Source: DATGUN01 sp035301285 (GTDB lineage Bacteria; Bacillota; Bacilli; Bacillales; Amphibacillaceae). From it: 64,000 nucleotides of DNA. The stretch spans positions 222,894 to 286,893 of the forward strand of contig DATGUN010000007.1 in assembly GCA_035301285.1 (NCBI GenBank), given 5' to 3'. The notes below the pieces were generated by a model that saw nothing but the letters and a program-made list of their open reading frames with translations, was not told the origin of the DNA and did no database searches. Below, piece after piece: positions 41,066 to 48,583 of this stretch (positions are counted from its first letter, which is position 1; each line of letters begins with the position of its first letter). The position numbers and the translations under genes were made by a program.

Positions 41066-41909
41066 ATGTTACCGTTTCTAATGTCATATTTCCAAGTTTT
41101 CCGGATCGTAAATCACCTAGAATGATTTGGGATACTTTATCAAAATTAACGTTGCCACCGCTTTCCAGGGCACCGCGCGCCTTTCCAATGGCTGTAAACA
41201 CATCCCACATATCAACCATATCGGCATTTATACCGTAACGTTTTTCAAGATTATCCGGACAGTTCCTTTGTAAAAACCGAATGACATAGTGCGCAACATC
41301 ATCAAGCGGCAAAATATCATCTTTTATCGTACCGATGGCTGCCAACCGATAACCGACGATTTCTTCATTAAATTTAGGCCACAAAATGCCAGGTGTATCC
41401 AATAATTCGAATTCTTTACGGATTTTTATCCATAATTGCTGTTTTGTAATTCCGGGGCGATTCCCTATTTTGGCCACTTTTTTGTTTGCAAGTCGATTGA
41501 TGAGTGTCGACTTACCCACATTGGGTATCCCGATGATCATCGACCGGATAGGTCGGTTTTGAATGCCTTTTTGCTGTAATGCAACTTGTTTCGTATCACT
41601 TATTTTTTGGGCTTGCTGTATTACACGGTTGATATCCGGTTTATTATTCACATCAACACTTACCGCAGCGTTCCCCTGTGCTTCATAGAAATCAATCCAT
41701 CTATCTGTTTCACGCTTGTCAGCTAAATCACTTTTCATCAAGAGCATCATTTTCGGTTTATCTTTAATGATGTCATTCAACATCGGGTTCTGGGAGGAAT
41801 AAGGTGCGCGTGCATCCAATAACTCCATGACAAAATCAACTAATTTTAGTTTTTCTTCCACTTCCCGTTTCGCTTTCGCCATATGCCCTGGATACCATTG
41901 AATAGCCAT
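41064..41909 (-). CDS. rbgA: Ribosome biogenesis GTPase RbgA
   Basis: RbgA (YlqF) is a circularly permuted GTPase needed for late 50S assembly. The 281-residue protein begins MAIQWYPGHMAKAKREVEEKL; the G4 motif MKSDL precedes the G1 motif GIPNVGKSTLINRL and DTPGILWP, confirming the permuted order, and a helical C-domain follows. The ATG at 41909 has AAGGAG upstream. It lies between lepB and rnhB. Confidence 0.97.
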   Translation of the reverse strand: MAIQWYPGHMAKAKREVEEKLKLVDFVMELLDARAPYSSQNPMLNDIIKDKPKMMLLMKSDLADKRETDRWIDFYEAQGNAAVSVDVNNKPDINRVIQQAQKISDTKQVALQQKGIQNRPIRSMIIGIPNVGKSTLINRLANKKVAKIGNRPGITKQQLWIKIRKEFELLDTPGILWPKFNEEIVGYRLAAIGTIKDDILPLDDVAHYVIRFLQRNCPDNLEKRYGINADMVDMWDVFTAIGKARGALESGGNVNFDKVSQIILGDLRSGKLGNMTLETVT

Positions 41910-41918
41910 TTCAACAAC

Positions 41919-42497
41919 TCACTCCTTTATATTCAACCACTCTAGATCGTTCAGTGGCCAATATACAAAACTCGCTTTCCCAACGATGCTGTCAATGGGA
42001 ATGACTCCCAACCTACGACTGTCTGTCGAATTTTTTCGATTATCCCCCAAAACCAACACATGACCATCTGGAATGACGTCATACTCTCCCGGGAGATCTT
42101 CCAATGTAAAATCATCGGTCAATGGAGCGGGAGAATCACCTAACTCTGATTTTTCTTCATCTAAATAGGGTTCATCAACTGCTTCACCATCAACATAGAG
42201 TGTATCATTTTCCATCTCTATATGTTCTCCGGGTAATCCAACAACACGTTTGATAAAGTCCTTTTTCTCGGAGGCATGAAACACAACCACATCAAAACGT
42301 TCCGGCTCGTGTAATCGATAGACAACTTTATTGACGATAATTTGATTACGGTCGTGAAGATTCGGTAACATACTCGGGCCATCGACAACGATAGGAGCGA
42401 ATAAAAACATACGCACAACAAAAGCAACCAACACTGCAATCAATAATGCTTTTACCCAATCGATCCATTCATTCTTTTTTTTCTTTTTTTTAGCCAT
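41919..42497 (-). CDS. lepB: Type I signal peptidase
   Basis: This signal peptidase (SipS type) removes signal peptides from secreted preproteins. The 192-residue protein has a lysine-rich cytoplasmic start (MAKKKKKK), one membrane anchor (about 15-37), the nucleophile Ser42 in GPSMLPNL and the general base Lys83 in FIKRVVGLPG, then GDNRKNSTDSR. The single anchor is of the Bacillus P-type. It precedes rbgA by 9 bp, so the two are probably co-transcribed. Confidence 0.96.
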   Translation of the reverse strand: MAKKKKKKNEWIDWVKALLIAVLVAFVVRMFLFAPIVVDGPSMLPNLHDRNQIIVNKVVYRLHEPERFDVVVFHASEKKDFIKRVVGLPGEHIEMENDTLYVDGEAVDEPYLDEEKSELGDSPAPLTDDFTLEDLPGEYDVIPDGHVLVLGDNRKNSTDSRRLGVIPIDSIVGKASFVYWPLNDLEWLNIKE

Positions 42498-42590
42498 ATA
42501 TATGCCTCCAACTGATTACCTTTAAGATGGATCATAGTACAGTCCTTTGCAAGTATAGCAACCTTTTAAGAAAAGTGTAACAAAAATCGA

Positions 42591-42633
42591 AAAATAAAAA
42601 GGGGTGTGTTATAAAAACACAAGTCCCCTTTTT
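42591..42633 (-). terminator. Intrinsic terminator after rplS
   Basis: AAAAGGGGTGTGTT (42597-42610) pairs with AACAC...CCCCTTTTT (42615-42633) with a small internal loop, followed by UUUUAUUUUU on the minus strand. Confidence 0.88.
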
Positions 42634-42721
42634 AAAATACGTTTGATCGCTACATATCAACAGTTAAATGATGTTAATAATATCCTAGCTGCCTAAAGGA
42701 CCTTTTATGTGAAAATATCGA

Positions 42722-43066
42722 TTAGCGACGTTCTTTTATACGGGCAGCCTTACCGCGTAAATTACGTAAGTAGTATAGTTTTGCACGACGGACAATACCA
42801 CGGCGAGAAACTTCTATTTTAGCTAGACGAGGTGAATGTAATGGGAATGTACGCTCAACCCCAACGCCATAAGATAGTTTTCTTACTGTGAAGGTTTCAC
42901 CAATCCCGCCATTTTGACGTTTTATGACAACACCCTCGAAAACCTGAATACGTTCACGGCTTCCCTCTACAACTTTCACGTGTACTTTGACAGTATCACC
43001 GGCACGAAAATCAGGATGATCTGTTCTCAGTTGTTCTTTTGTAATTTCCTCAATCAATTTTTGCAT
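42722..43066 (-). CDS. rplS: 50S ribosomal protein L19
   Basis: L19 lies at the 30S-50S interface. The 114-residue product begins [20 protein letters not shown] and contains [21 protein letters not shown] and [27 protein letters not shown] segments of the family. The ATG at 43066 follows GGAAGGAG. It has its own promoter and a structured leader of the kind described as the L19 leader in Bacilli, and a strong terminator downstream, so it forms its own transcription unit after trmD. Confidence 0.98.
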   Translation of the reverse strand: MQKLIEEITKEQLRTDHPDFRAGDTVKVHVKVVEGSRERIQVFEGVVIKRQNGGIGETFTVRKLSYGVGVERTFPLHSPRLAKIEVSRRGIVRRAKLYYLRNLRGKAARIKERR

Positions 43067-43085
43067 CTGTTTCACTCCTTCCAAA

Positions 43086-43150
43086 CTAATGTTCTTATCC
43101 TTAAGAATAGCGGAACATCGTTTATACAGCTTATGCATCTACATAAGCAC
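43086..43150 (-). ncRNA. L19 leader-type autoregulatory RNA
   Basis: Between promoter and rplS start the RNA forms two stems: CTTATG/CATAAG (43130-43135 with 43142-43147) and ATGTTC/GAACAT (43089-43094 with 43113-43118). This corresponds in position and layout to the L19 leader of Bacilli, where L19 is thought to limit its own synthesis. I judged it without a covariance model. Confidence 0.5.
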
Positions 43151-43157
43151 AACAATA

Positions 43158-43186
43158 AATATACCATATCAAATGAGTCAATTCAA
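43158..43186 (-). promoter_or_regulatory. Sigma-A promoter of rplS
   Basis: TTGAAT (43181-43186), 17 bases, TATATT (43158-43163), with TG one base before the -10. The predicted leader is about 85 bases and contains the L19-type stems. Confidence 0.65.
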
Positions 43187-43296
43187 CTGAAATAATGAAA
43201 CTTTTTATTTTAATGAATACCTATGGAGTACAAGGCGTATTGTTTTTTAAAACATTGCTTCACCAACCTGACAGGTGATGATCATGCATTATTAAA

Positions 43297-44040
43297 TCAT
43301 TCGGAATCCATATCATTTATTATGTCGTCCAATATGGATTGGTCATACTCCGATAAATCCTTATTCTCCAACAAATCTCTTCTTCTCAGATACGTGCGTT
43401 TCAGGGACTCTTTTAGTCGCCACTCTCTGATACGTTCATGGTTGCCCGATAAAAGAACGTCTGGAACATTCAGACCTCGGAATGAAGCTGGCCGAGTATA
43501 ATGTGGATGTTCCAGAAAACCGGTGGAAAATGAATCTTGTGAAGCCGATTCCTGATTCCCGAGTACTTCGGGCAACAACCTGACAACACTATCCACCACA
43601 ACCATTGCACTGATTTCTCCACCTGTCAACACATAATCGCCGATGGAAATTTCATCAGTTACAAGTGTTTCCCTGATCCGCTCATCATAACCCTCATAAT
43701 GACCACAAATAAAAATGAGGTGATCTTCTTCAGCCAATTCCTCGGCTTTTTTCTGATCATATACCGCACCTTGCGGACTCATCAATATAATACGGGGTTT
43801 CGATTCTTCAGTTTTTGTGACCGCCTCCACAGCATCAAAAATCGGCTGAGGTGTCAAAACCATTCCGGCGCCGCCTCCATATGGATAGTCATCAACTTTA
43901 CCATGTTTATTTGTCGAATAATCCCTGAAATTCACGAACCGATACGAAAAAGATCCCCGTTCGTTTGCTTTTTGTAAGATCGAGTTCTGAAACATGCCCT
44001 CCACCATTTCAGGGAAAAGGGTCAACATATCAATGTGCAT
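43297..44040 (-). CDS. trmD: tRNA (guanine-37-N1)-methyltransferase
   Basis: TrmD methylates G37 next to the anticodon and prevents frameshifting. The 247-residue SPOUT-fold enzyme begins [17 protein letters not shown] and contains [33 protein letters not shown] and [20 protein letters not shown], the knot that binds S-adenosylmethionine. The ATG at 44040 overlaps the rimM stop codon (TGATG), indicating translational coupling. Confidence 0.98.
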   Translation of the reverse strand: MHIDMLTLFPEMVEGMFQNSILQKANERGSFSYRFVNFRDYSTNKHGKVDDYPYGGGAGMVLTPQPIFDAVEAVTKTEESKPRIILMSPQGAVYDQKKAEELAEEDHLIFICGHYEGYDERIRETLVTDEISIGDYVLTGGEISAMVVVDSVVRLLPEVLGNQESASQDSFSTGFLEHPHYTRPASFRGLNVPDVLLSGNHERIREWRLKESLKRTYLRRRDLLENKDLSEYDQSILDDIINDMDSE

Positions 44041-44552
44041 CAATCAAACAATCCTTCCATCGGTGATATAACAATTTGTTTATGGGTCGTGTCTACTTTT
44101 TTTACAACATCGGCGATATACGGTATCAGAATGTCCTTCCCTTTTCCGGAATCGATGACCCACACATCATTGGCCCCCGGTGTCAGTATATCTTTTACCG
44201 CTCCGATCGCCTCTCCAGTATCTGAAAATACATCACATCCGATAATTTCATGAAAGTAATATGCATTTTCTTCCAATTCCGCCTGTTGTGACTCGTATAT
44301 CTGCAAATATGCACCTTTGAATGATTCGACAAAGTCGATGGCGTCATGGCCTTTGAATTGGATCAGATCAAAGCCTTTATGCACCCTATGGGTATCGATA
44401 ACCAATTCTTTTAAGCCTGTATCGTTTGTTAAATAAACGGTGTTCCCTGGAGAAAACCGTTCACCGAAGTCCGTCATCCGAAACACTTTGACTTCACCTT
44501 TTACACCGTGGGTATTGATGACTTTACCGATATTGAACATTCGTTCTTGCAT
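44040..44552 (-). CDS. rimM: 16S rRNA processing protein RimM
   Basis: RimM binds S19 and assists maturation of the 30S head. The 170-residue protein shows [21 protein letters not shown] in the N-terminal RimM domain and a C-terminal PRC-barrel with [18 protein letters not shown] and [15 protein letters not shown]. Two further ATGs lie just upstream; 44552 ([10 protein letters not shown]) gives the best spacing to AGGTG. It sits between ylqD and trmD. Confidence 0.96.
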   Translation of the reverse strand: MQERMFNIGKVINTHGVKGEVKVFRMTDFGERFSPGNTVYLTNDTGLKELVIDTHRVHKGFDLIQFKGHDAIDFVESFKGAYLQIYESQQAELEENAYYFHEIIGCDVFSDTGEAIGAVKDILTPGANDVWVIDSGKGKDILIPYIADVVKKVDTTHKQIVISPMEGLFD

Positions 44553-44556
44553 CATA

Positions 44557-44952
44557 TCACCTGATTTCATCTATTCGTTTAACGACATCATCTTCTATAA
44601 TGATTGCCTTATCAGACATGATCTTATCCCATTGCATACCAACGCCCACTTCAACAAGAGCATCAACTTCTTTTTCAATGATTTCACTTCCGATTTCAAG
44701 CACTTCCAATTGCTCCAGTTTAAATCCTATTTCATTTATTTTATCTTTTCGCTTTTCGATTTCTTTCTGGAACCTGTTTTCGACCTCTATTTTGGAAACG
44801 CCTTTCTTTGACTGCAGTTTTCGTTGTTCAAATAATAATTGTTGGCACTCTTGTTCAAGTCGCATTTTTGAATCTTGAAATATCGTAAATAATTTTTCCT
44901 TACTTTTTTCGGTTACGATTTGTTTGACGAAAACTTTTGAGATAATTTTCAT
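44557..44952 (-). CDS. ylqD: YlqD family protein
   Basis: A 131-residue, highly charged, mostly helical protein of the YlqD family, found between khpA and rimM in Bacillaceae. A coiled-coil region spans about residues 25-95 (repeated K/E/L/Q heptads), and the end GMQWDKIMSDKAIIIEDDVVKRI is a small conserved beta segment. Function is unknown. It starts after a weak ribosome site (GGGGATG); a start two codons earlier is possible. A terminator lies upstream, after khpA. Confidence 0.85.
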   Translation of the reverse strand: MKIISKVFVKQIVTEKSKEKLFTIFQDSKMRLEQECQQLLFEQRKLQSKKGVSKIEVENRFQKEIEKRKDKINEIGFKLEQLEVLEIGSEIIEKEVDALVEVGVGMQWDKIMSDKAIIIEDDVVKRIDEIR

Positions 44953-45060
44953 CAACATCCCCGCTTTCCAATGTAAACTGAAACCTATTCATTACGGATC
45001 ATCAAACGGACTCAAAGGTTTAATCCACAACCTTTATGAACGGATTCCTCGCATCATTTG

Positions 45061-45084
45061 AAAAAAGAGAAGGAGTACTCCTTC
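45061..45084 (-). terminator. Terminator inside the rpsP-trmD operon, after khpA
   Basis: GAAGGAGTACTCCTTC (45069-45084) is a perfect palindrome and is followed by UCUUUUUU on the minus strand. It would separate rpsP-khpA from ylqD-rimM-trmD or reduce read-through. Confidence 0.8.
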
Positions 45085-45090
45085 CCTTTC

Positions 45091-45318
45091 CTACATAATA
45101 TCCAAATAAATACGTTTTTGAGCATCAGATTTAGCGGCATAGACAACGGTCCGGACCGCCTTGGCAATCCGTCCGTTTTTGCCGATGACTTTCCCGACAT
45201 CTTGTTCATTGACGGTCAAATGATAAATGATTTTTGATTCTTCTTCAATTTCTTCCACTTTGATATCTTCAGGATAATCCACAAGTGGCGTGATAATTGT
45301 TTCAATCAGGGCTTTCAT
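45091..45318 (-). CDS. khpA: KH-domain RNA-binding protein KhpA (YlqC)
   Basis: KhpA is a single-KH-domain RNA-binding protein that pairs with KhpB (Jag) and influences cell size and division in Gram-positives. The 75-residue protein has the KH loop GKNG in DVGKVIGKNGRIAKAVRT. It begins 14 bp after rpsP, in the conserved rpsP-khpA-ylqD-rimM-trmD order, and is immediately followed by an intrinsic terminator. Confidence 0.95.
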   Translation of the reverse strand: MKALIETIITPLVDYPEDIKVEEIEEESKIIYHLTVNEQDVGKVIGKNGRIAKAVRTVVYAAKSDAQKRIYLDIM

Positions 45319-45332
45319 GCTATCACTCTACC

Positions 45333-45605
45333 TTATTTTTGATTTTGCTGGTCGTGAAATTTTTTCATGATGCCTTCATTTGAAAACAAGTTGCGAACCG
45401 TATCACTTGGCTTAGCACCTTTTGCCATCCAATCCAACGCTTTATCTTCATCGATCTTAAATTCAACCGGGCTTACAACAGGGTTATACGTACCGATTTG
45501 TTCGATTGAACGTCCATTACGTGGAAAGCGTGAATCAGCTACAACCACACGATAAAATGGGTTTCTTTTTGAACCAAAACGCTTTAAGCGAATTTTAACT
45601 GCCAT
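45333..45605 (-). CDS. rpsP: 30S ribosomal protein S16
   Basis: S16 is an assembly protein of the 30S body. The 90-residue product begins [24 protein letters not shown] and contains [29 protein letters not shown]. The ATG at 45605 follows TTGGAGGTG; upstream in-frame codons are discarded. It heads the rpsP-khpA-ylqD-rimM-trmD unit with a promoter about 45-70 bp upstream. Confidence 0.98.
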   Translation of the reverse strand: MAVKIRLKRFGSKRNPFYRVVVADSRFPRNGRSIEQIGTYNPVVSPVEFKIDEDKALDWMAKGAKPSDTVRNLFSNEGIMKKFHDQQNQK

Positions 45606-45646
45606 AATACTACACCTCCAAATCAATCTCTATATCACAATTTTAT

Positions 45647-45675
45647 ATTCTATCAGAAGTTCATCAGTCTGTAAA
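45647..45675 (-). promoter_or_regulatory. Sigma-A promoter of rpsP operon
   Basis: TTTACA (45670-45675), 17 bases, TAGAAT (45647-45652), with TG one base before the -10. One arm of the 45662-45727 inverted repeat covers the spacer and part of the -35. Confidence 0.6.
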
Positions 45676-45727
45676 GTAATTTTGCATGACACAAATAAAA
45701 TCTGTTAAGACGGTGTGCAGACTGATG
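45662..45727. repeat. 10-bp inverted repeat over the rpsP promoter
   Basis: CATCAGTCTG (45662-45671) and its exact complement CAGACTGATG (45718-45727) are 46 bases apart in the ffh-rpsP gap. One arm lies within the rpsP promoter, so it could be a regulator site pair or chance. Confidence 0.4.
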
Positions 45728-45802
45728 CGGAAGAAAGCACATGAGCCTGCCGATTCAAAAATCTGGATGAATTCGTTATATCCATTTTTCGGAAACAAGT
45801 TC

Positions 45803-47146
45803 TTACATGAAAGGGAATTTCATCCCTTTGCCTTTTTTCCCTTTTTGCGAACCTGTCATTTGTTTCATCATTTTTTTCATTTCATTAAATTGCTTGAGTA
45901 AACGGTTCACTTGTGAAACAGTTGTTCCTGAACCTTTGGCAATCCGTCTTTTACGACTGGCATTCATCATGCTTGGGTCTTGTCTTTCTGCTTTCGTCAT
46001 GGATTGGATAATCGCTTCAACTTGGACGAGCTGTTTTTCATCAAGTTGCGCGTTTTTGAGACCTTTCATTTTGTTTGCCCCTGGAATCATCGCCATTAAA
46101 TCTTCGAGTGGTCCCATATTTTTTACTTGCCCCATTTGTTCCAGGAAATCATCAAACGTAAATGACATGTTACGCATTTTTTCTTCCAATTGACGGGCTT
46201 GATTTTCATCTACTTGTGTTTGCGCCTTTTCAATGAGCGTTAGAACGTCACCCATACCTAGAATGCGGGATGCCATGCGTTCAGGATGAAAAGCTTCTAA
46301 ATCTGAAAGTTTTTCACCCGTACCAATAAATTTAATTGGCTTATCAGTAACTGCCTTTATTGATAAAGCCGCACCACCACGTGTATCCCCATCAAGTTTT
46401 GTTAAAACAACACCTGATAAATCAAGTTGCTCATTAAAACTTTCAGAGACATTAACAGCGTCCTGACCTGTCATTGCATCAACGACTAAAAATATTTCAT
46501 CTGGTTGAACGGCCGCCTTCACATCTGTTAATTCATCCATTAATTCATTATCAACATGTAAACGACCAGCGGTATCAATAATGACATAATCTTGATGTTC
46601 CGCTTTTGCTTGTTCAATAGCCTGTGTTGCAATCTCCACAGGGCTTACTTCTGTCCCTAAAGAAAATGTTGGAATATCAAGTTGTTTCCCGAGTGTTTCA
46701 AGTTGATCAATCGCAGCTGGACGATAAACATCGCAAGCAACGAGCAATGGCGAGCGATTGTATTGCTTCCGTAACAACTGTGCTAATTTGCCAGTTGTTG
46801 TTGTTTTACCCGCACCTTGCAAACCAACCATCATAATAACAGTTGGCGAACGATCAGCAACAGCTATCTTGCTCTGCTCTCCACCCATAAGCTGGGTTAA
46901 TTCATCTTGTACGACCTTAACAACCTGTTGACCCGGTGTCAGGCTTTCCATTACTTCTTCGCCAACGGCACGTTCTTTAATTCGTTTAATAAAATCTTTT
47001 ACGACTTTAAAATTAACGTCGGCTTCAAGTAAAGCAAGCCGGACTTCTCGGGCCATTGCATTGACATCTTTCTCACTTACTTTACCTTTACCCGTTATTT
47101 TTTTGATCGTATTTTGTAAACGGTCAGCTAACCCTTCAAATGCCAT
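45803..47146 (-). CDS. ffh: Signal recognition particle protein Ffh
   Basis: Ffh is the SRP54 GTPase that, with the 4.5S/scRNA, targets membrane proteins to FtsY. The 447-residue protein has the N and G domains (GLQGAGKTTTTGKLAQLL, DTAGRLHVD, LTKLDGDTRGGAAL) and a methionine-rich M domain from about residue 300 (MSFTFDDFLEQMGQVKNMG, RRRIAKGSGT-like KRRIAKGSGTTVSQVN). It starts 12 bp after ylxM, which regulates SRP in Firmicutes. Confidence 0.98.
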   Translation of the reverse strand: MAFEGLADRLQNTIKKITGKGKVSEKDVNAMAREVRLALLEADVNFKVVKDFIKRIKERAVGEEVMESLTPGQQVVKVVQDELTQLMGGEQSKIAVADRSPTVIMMVGLQGAGKTTTTGKLAQLLRKQYNRSPLLVACDVYRPAAIDQLETLGKQLDIPTFSLGTEVSPVEIATQAIEQAKAEHQDYVIIDTAGRLHVDNELMDELTDVKAAVQPDEIFLVVDAMTGQDAVNVSESFNEQLDLSGVVLTKLDGDTRGGAALSIKAVTDKPIKFIGTGEKLSDLEAFHPERMASRILGMGDVLTLIEKAQTQVDENQARQLEEKMRNMSFTFDDFLEQMGQVKNMGPLEDLMAMIPGANKMKGLKNAQLDEKQLVQVEAIIQSMTKAERQDPSMMNASRKRRIAKGSGTTVSQVNRLLKQFNEMKKMMKQMTGSQKGKKGKGMKFPFM

Positions 47147-47158
47147 ATAACTGTCCCC

Positions 47159-47485
47159 CTAACCTAATTCTCTTAATTGCCGAATGATGTCATCCACTTT
47201 AGATATGTGATCATCCGCTAAAAGTTCTTCTAGTGTATCTAATAAAGCCGCGCGCTGTTTAAACTTTTCATATAGTCGTAACTTGTCTTCATAAGATTCC
47301 AGGATCGTCTCAGTTCGTTTAATATTATCATAAACGGCCTGTCTCGAAACGTCCGTCTCTTCGGCAATCTCAACTAATGAAAAATCATCATAATAATACA
47401 TACCCATATATGTTTGCTGTTTAGGGGTTAAAAGCATGTGATAAAAGTCTAATAAATAATTGAGTCGCATCGTTTTCGTTAACAA
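47159..47485 (-). CDS. ylxM: SRP-associated helix-turn-helix protein YlxM
   Basis: YlxM is a small helix-turn-helix protein encoded before ffh; in Streptococcus it associates with SRP and modulates GTPase activity. The sequence has [44 protein letters not shown] residues, with the recognition helix at [10 protein letters not shown], followed by a coiled C-terminus. I prefer the TTG at 47485, eight bases after AAGGGG, giving 108 residues; a GTG at 47494 overlaps the ribosome site. A sigma-A promoter lies 40-70 bp upstream. Confidence 0.9.
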   Translation of the reverse strand: MLTKTMRLNYLLDFYHMLLTPKQQTYMGMYYYDDFSLVEIAEETDVSRQAVYDNIKRTETILESYEDKLRLYEKFKQRAALLDTLEELLADDHISKVDDIIRQLRELG

Positions 47486-47525
47486 TGACTTCACCCCTTG
47501 TTAAGTATAAACACTTTACCAACTA

Positions 47526-47554
47526 ATCATAACGAATTTGAAAATCGTTTTCAA
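47526..47554 (-). promoter_or_regulatory. Sigma-A promoter of ylxM-ffh
   Basis: TTGAAA (47549-47554), 17 bases, TATGAT (47526-47531). A palindrome TTGAAAA-N3-TTTTCAA (47538-47554) covers the -35 and could be an operator. Confidence 0.6.
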
Positions 47555-47566
47555 GTCAGGATAACA

Positions 47567-48562
47567 TCAAGCTTCAACGTCATCAATCATATCTGCAAAC
47601 AGACCATAAACAAATGCCTGTGCATCGAATGTTTCTAAATCTTCCATTTGTTCGCCAAGACCGACATACTTAACAGGTATATCCAGTTCATTTTTAATTG
47701 CCAACACAATCCCACCTTTGGCCGTCCCATCAAGTTTCGTCAGTACAATACCAGATACATTTGTCGCATCAGAAAAAGTTTTTGCCTGGCTTAACGCATT
47801 TTGACCAGTCGTAGCATCTAAAACGAGTAATACTTCATGGGGGGCATCTGGTACTTCCCGTTCTATGACCCGGTTGACTTTCGCTAATTCATTCATTAAG
47901 TTTACCTTATTTTGCAAACGACCCGCCGTATCACAAATGAGAATATCAGCACCACGGGATTTAGCTGCAGCGATAGCATCAAACATAACTGCCGCTGGAT
48001 CACTCCCAGCTGATTGCTTAATAACATCAACACCGACACGTTCACCCCAAACGTCTAACTGCTCAATAGCACCGGCTCTGAATGTATCACCTGCTGCTAA
48101 CATAACCTTTTTACCACTTTGTTTCATATTATGAGCGAGTTTACCGATGGAGGTCGTTTTACCAACACCATTAACGCCGACAACAAGTATGACGGTTAAC
48201 CCCTCTTCTTGGATATTCATTCCGGCTATATCCCCATCTTCCTCCCCATAATAAATATCAACGAGCTTTTCTGAAATGACATCATGAATGTCAGCTGTAT
48301 CTTTAATATTTCTTCTTTTAACTTCCATTTTTAGTATTTCTACAAGATCCATAACCGTTGTAACACCAACATCGGCTGTAATGAGAACCTCTTCCAGCTC
48401 TTCGAAAAAATCTTCATCTATTTTTCGATAACGTGCAATAAGATCATTAATTTTTCCGGAAAAAGATTGTCGTGTTTTTTCCATACCTTTTTTATATTTT
48501 GTTGATACGTCTTCTTTTCTATCTTTCGTAAATTTGCTTTTCAATTTTTGCATAAAATTCAT
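47567..48562 (-). CDS. ftsY: SRP receptor FtsY
   Basis: FtsY is the membrane-associated SRP receptor GTPase. The 331-residue protein lacks the long acidic A domain of E. coli and begins MNFMQKLKSKFTKDRK, a short basic amphipathic stretch as in Bacillus. It has the N domain, then GVNGVGKTTSIGKL, DTAGRLQNKVNLM, DATTGQNALSQA and LTKLDGTAKGGIVL. It lies 22 bp downstream of smc, the rnc-smc-ftsY arrangement of B. subtilis. Confidence 0.98.
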   Translation of the reverse strand: MNFMQKLKSKFTKDRKEDVSTKYKKGMEKTRQSFSGKINDLIARYRKIDEDFFEELEEVLITADVGVTTVMDLVEILKMEVKRRNIKDTADIHDVISEKLVDIYYGEEDGDIAGMNIQEEGLTVILVVGVNGVGKTTSIGKLAHNMKQSGKKVMLAAGDTFRAGAIEQLDVWGERVGVDVIKQSAGSDPAAVMFDAIAAAKSRGADILICDTAGRLQNKVNLMNELAKVNRVIEREVPDAPHEVLLVLDATTGQNALSQAKTFSDATNVSGIVLTKLDGTAKGGIVLAIKNELDIPVKYVGLGEQMEDLETFDAQAFVYGLFADMIDDVEA

Positions 48563-48583
48563 TGTGTCATTGTCCTCCTCTTA

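Noticed and set aside
45686..45901. Plus-strand reading frame over the ffh-rpsP gap
   Set aside because: It runs into ffh on the opposite strand, has no ribosome site and no recognisable protein pattern.
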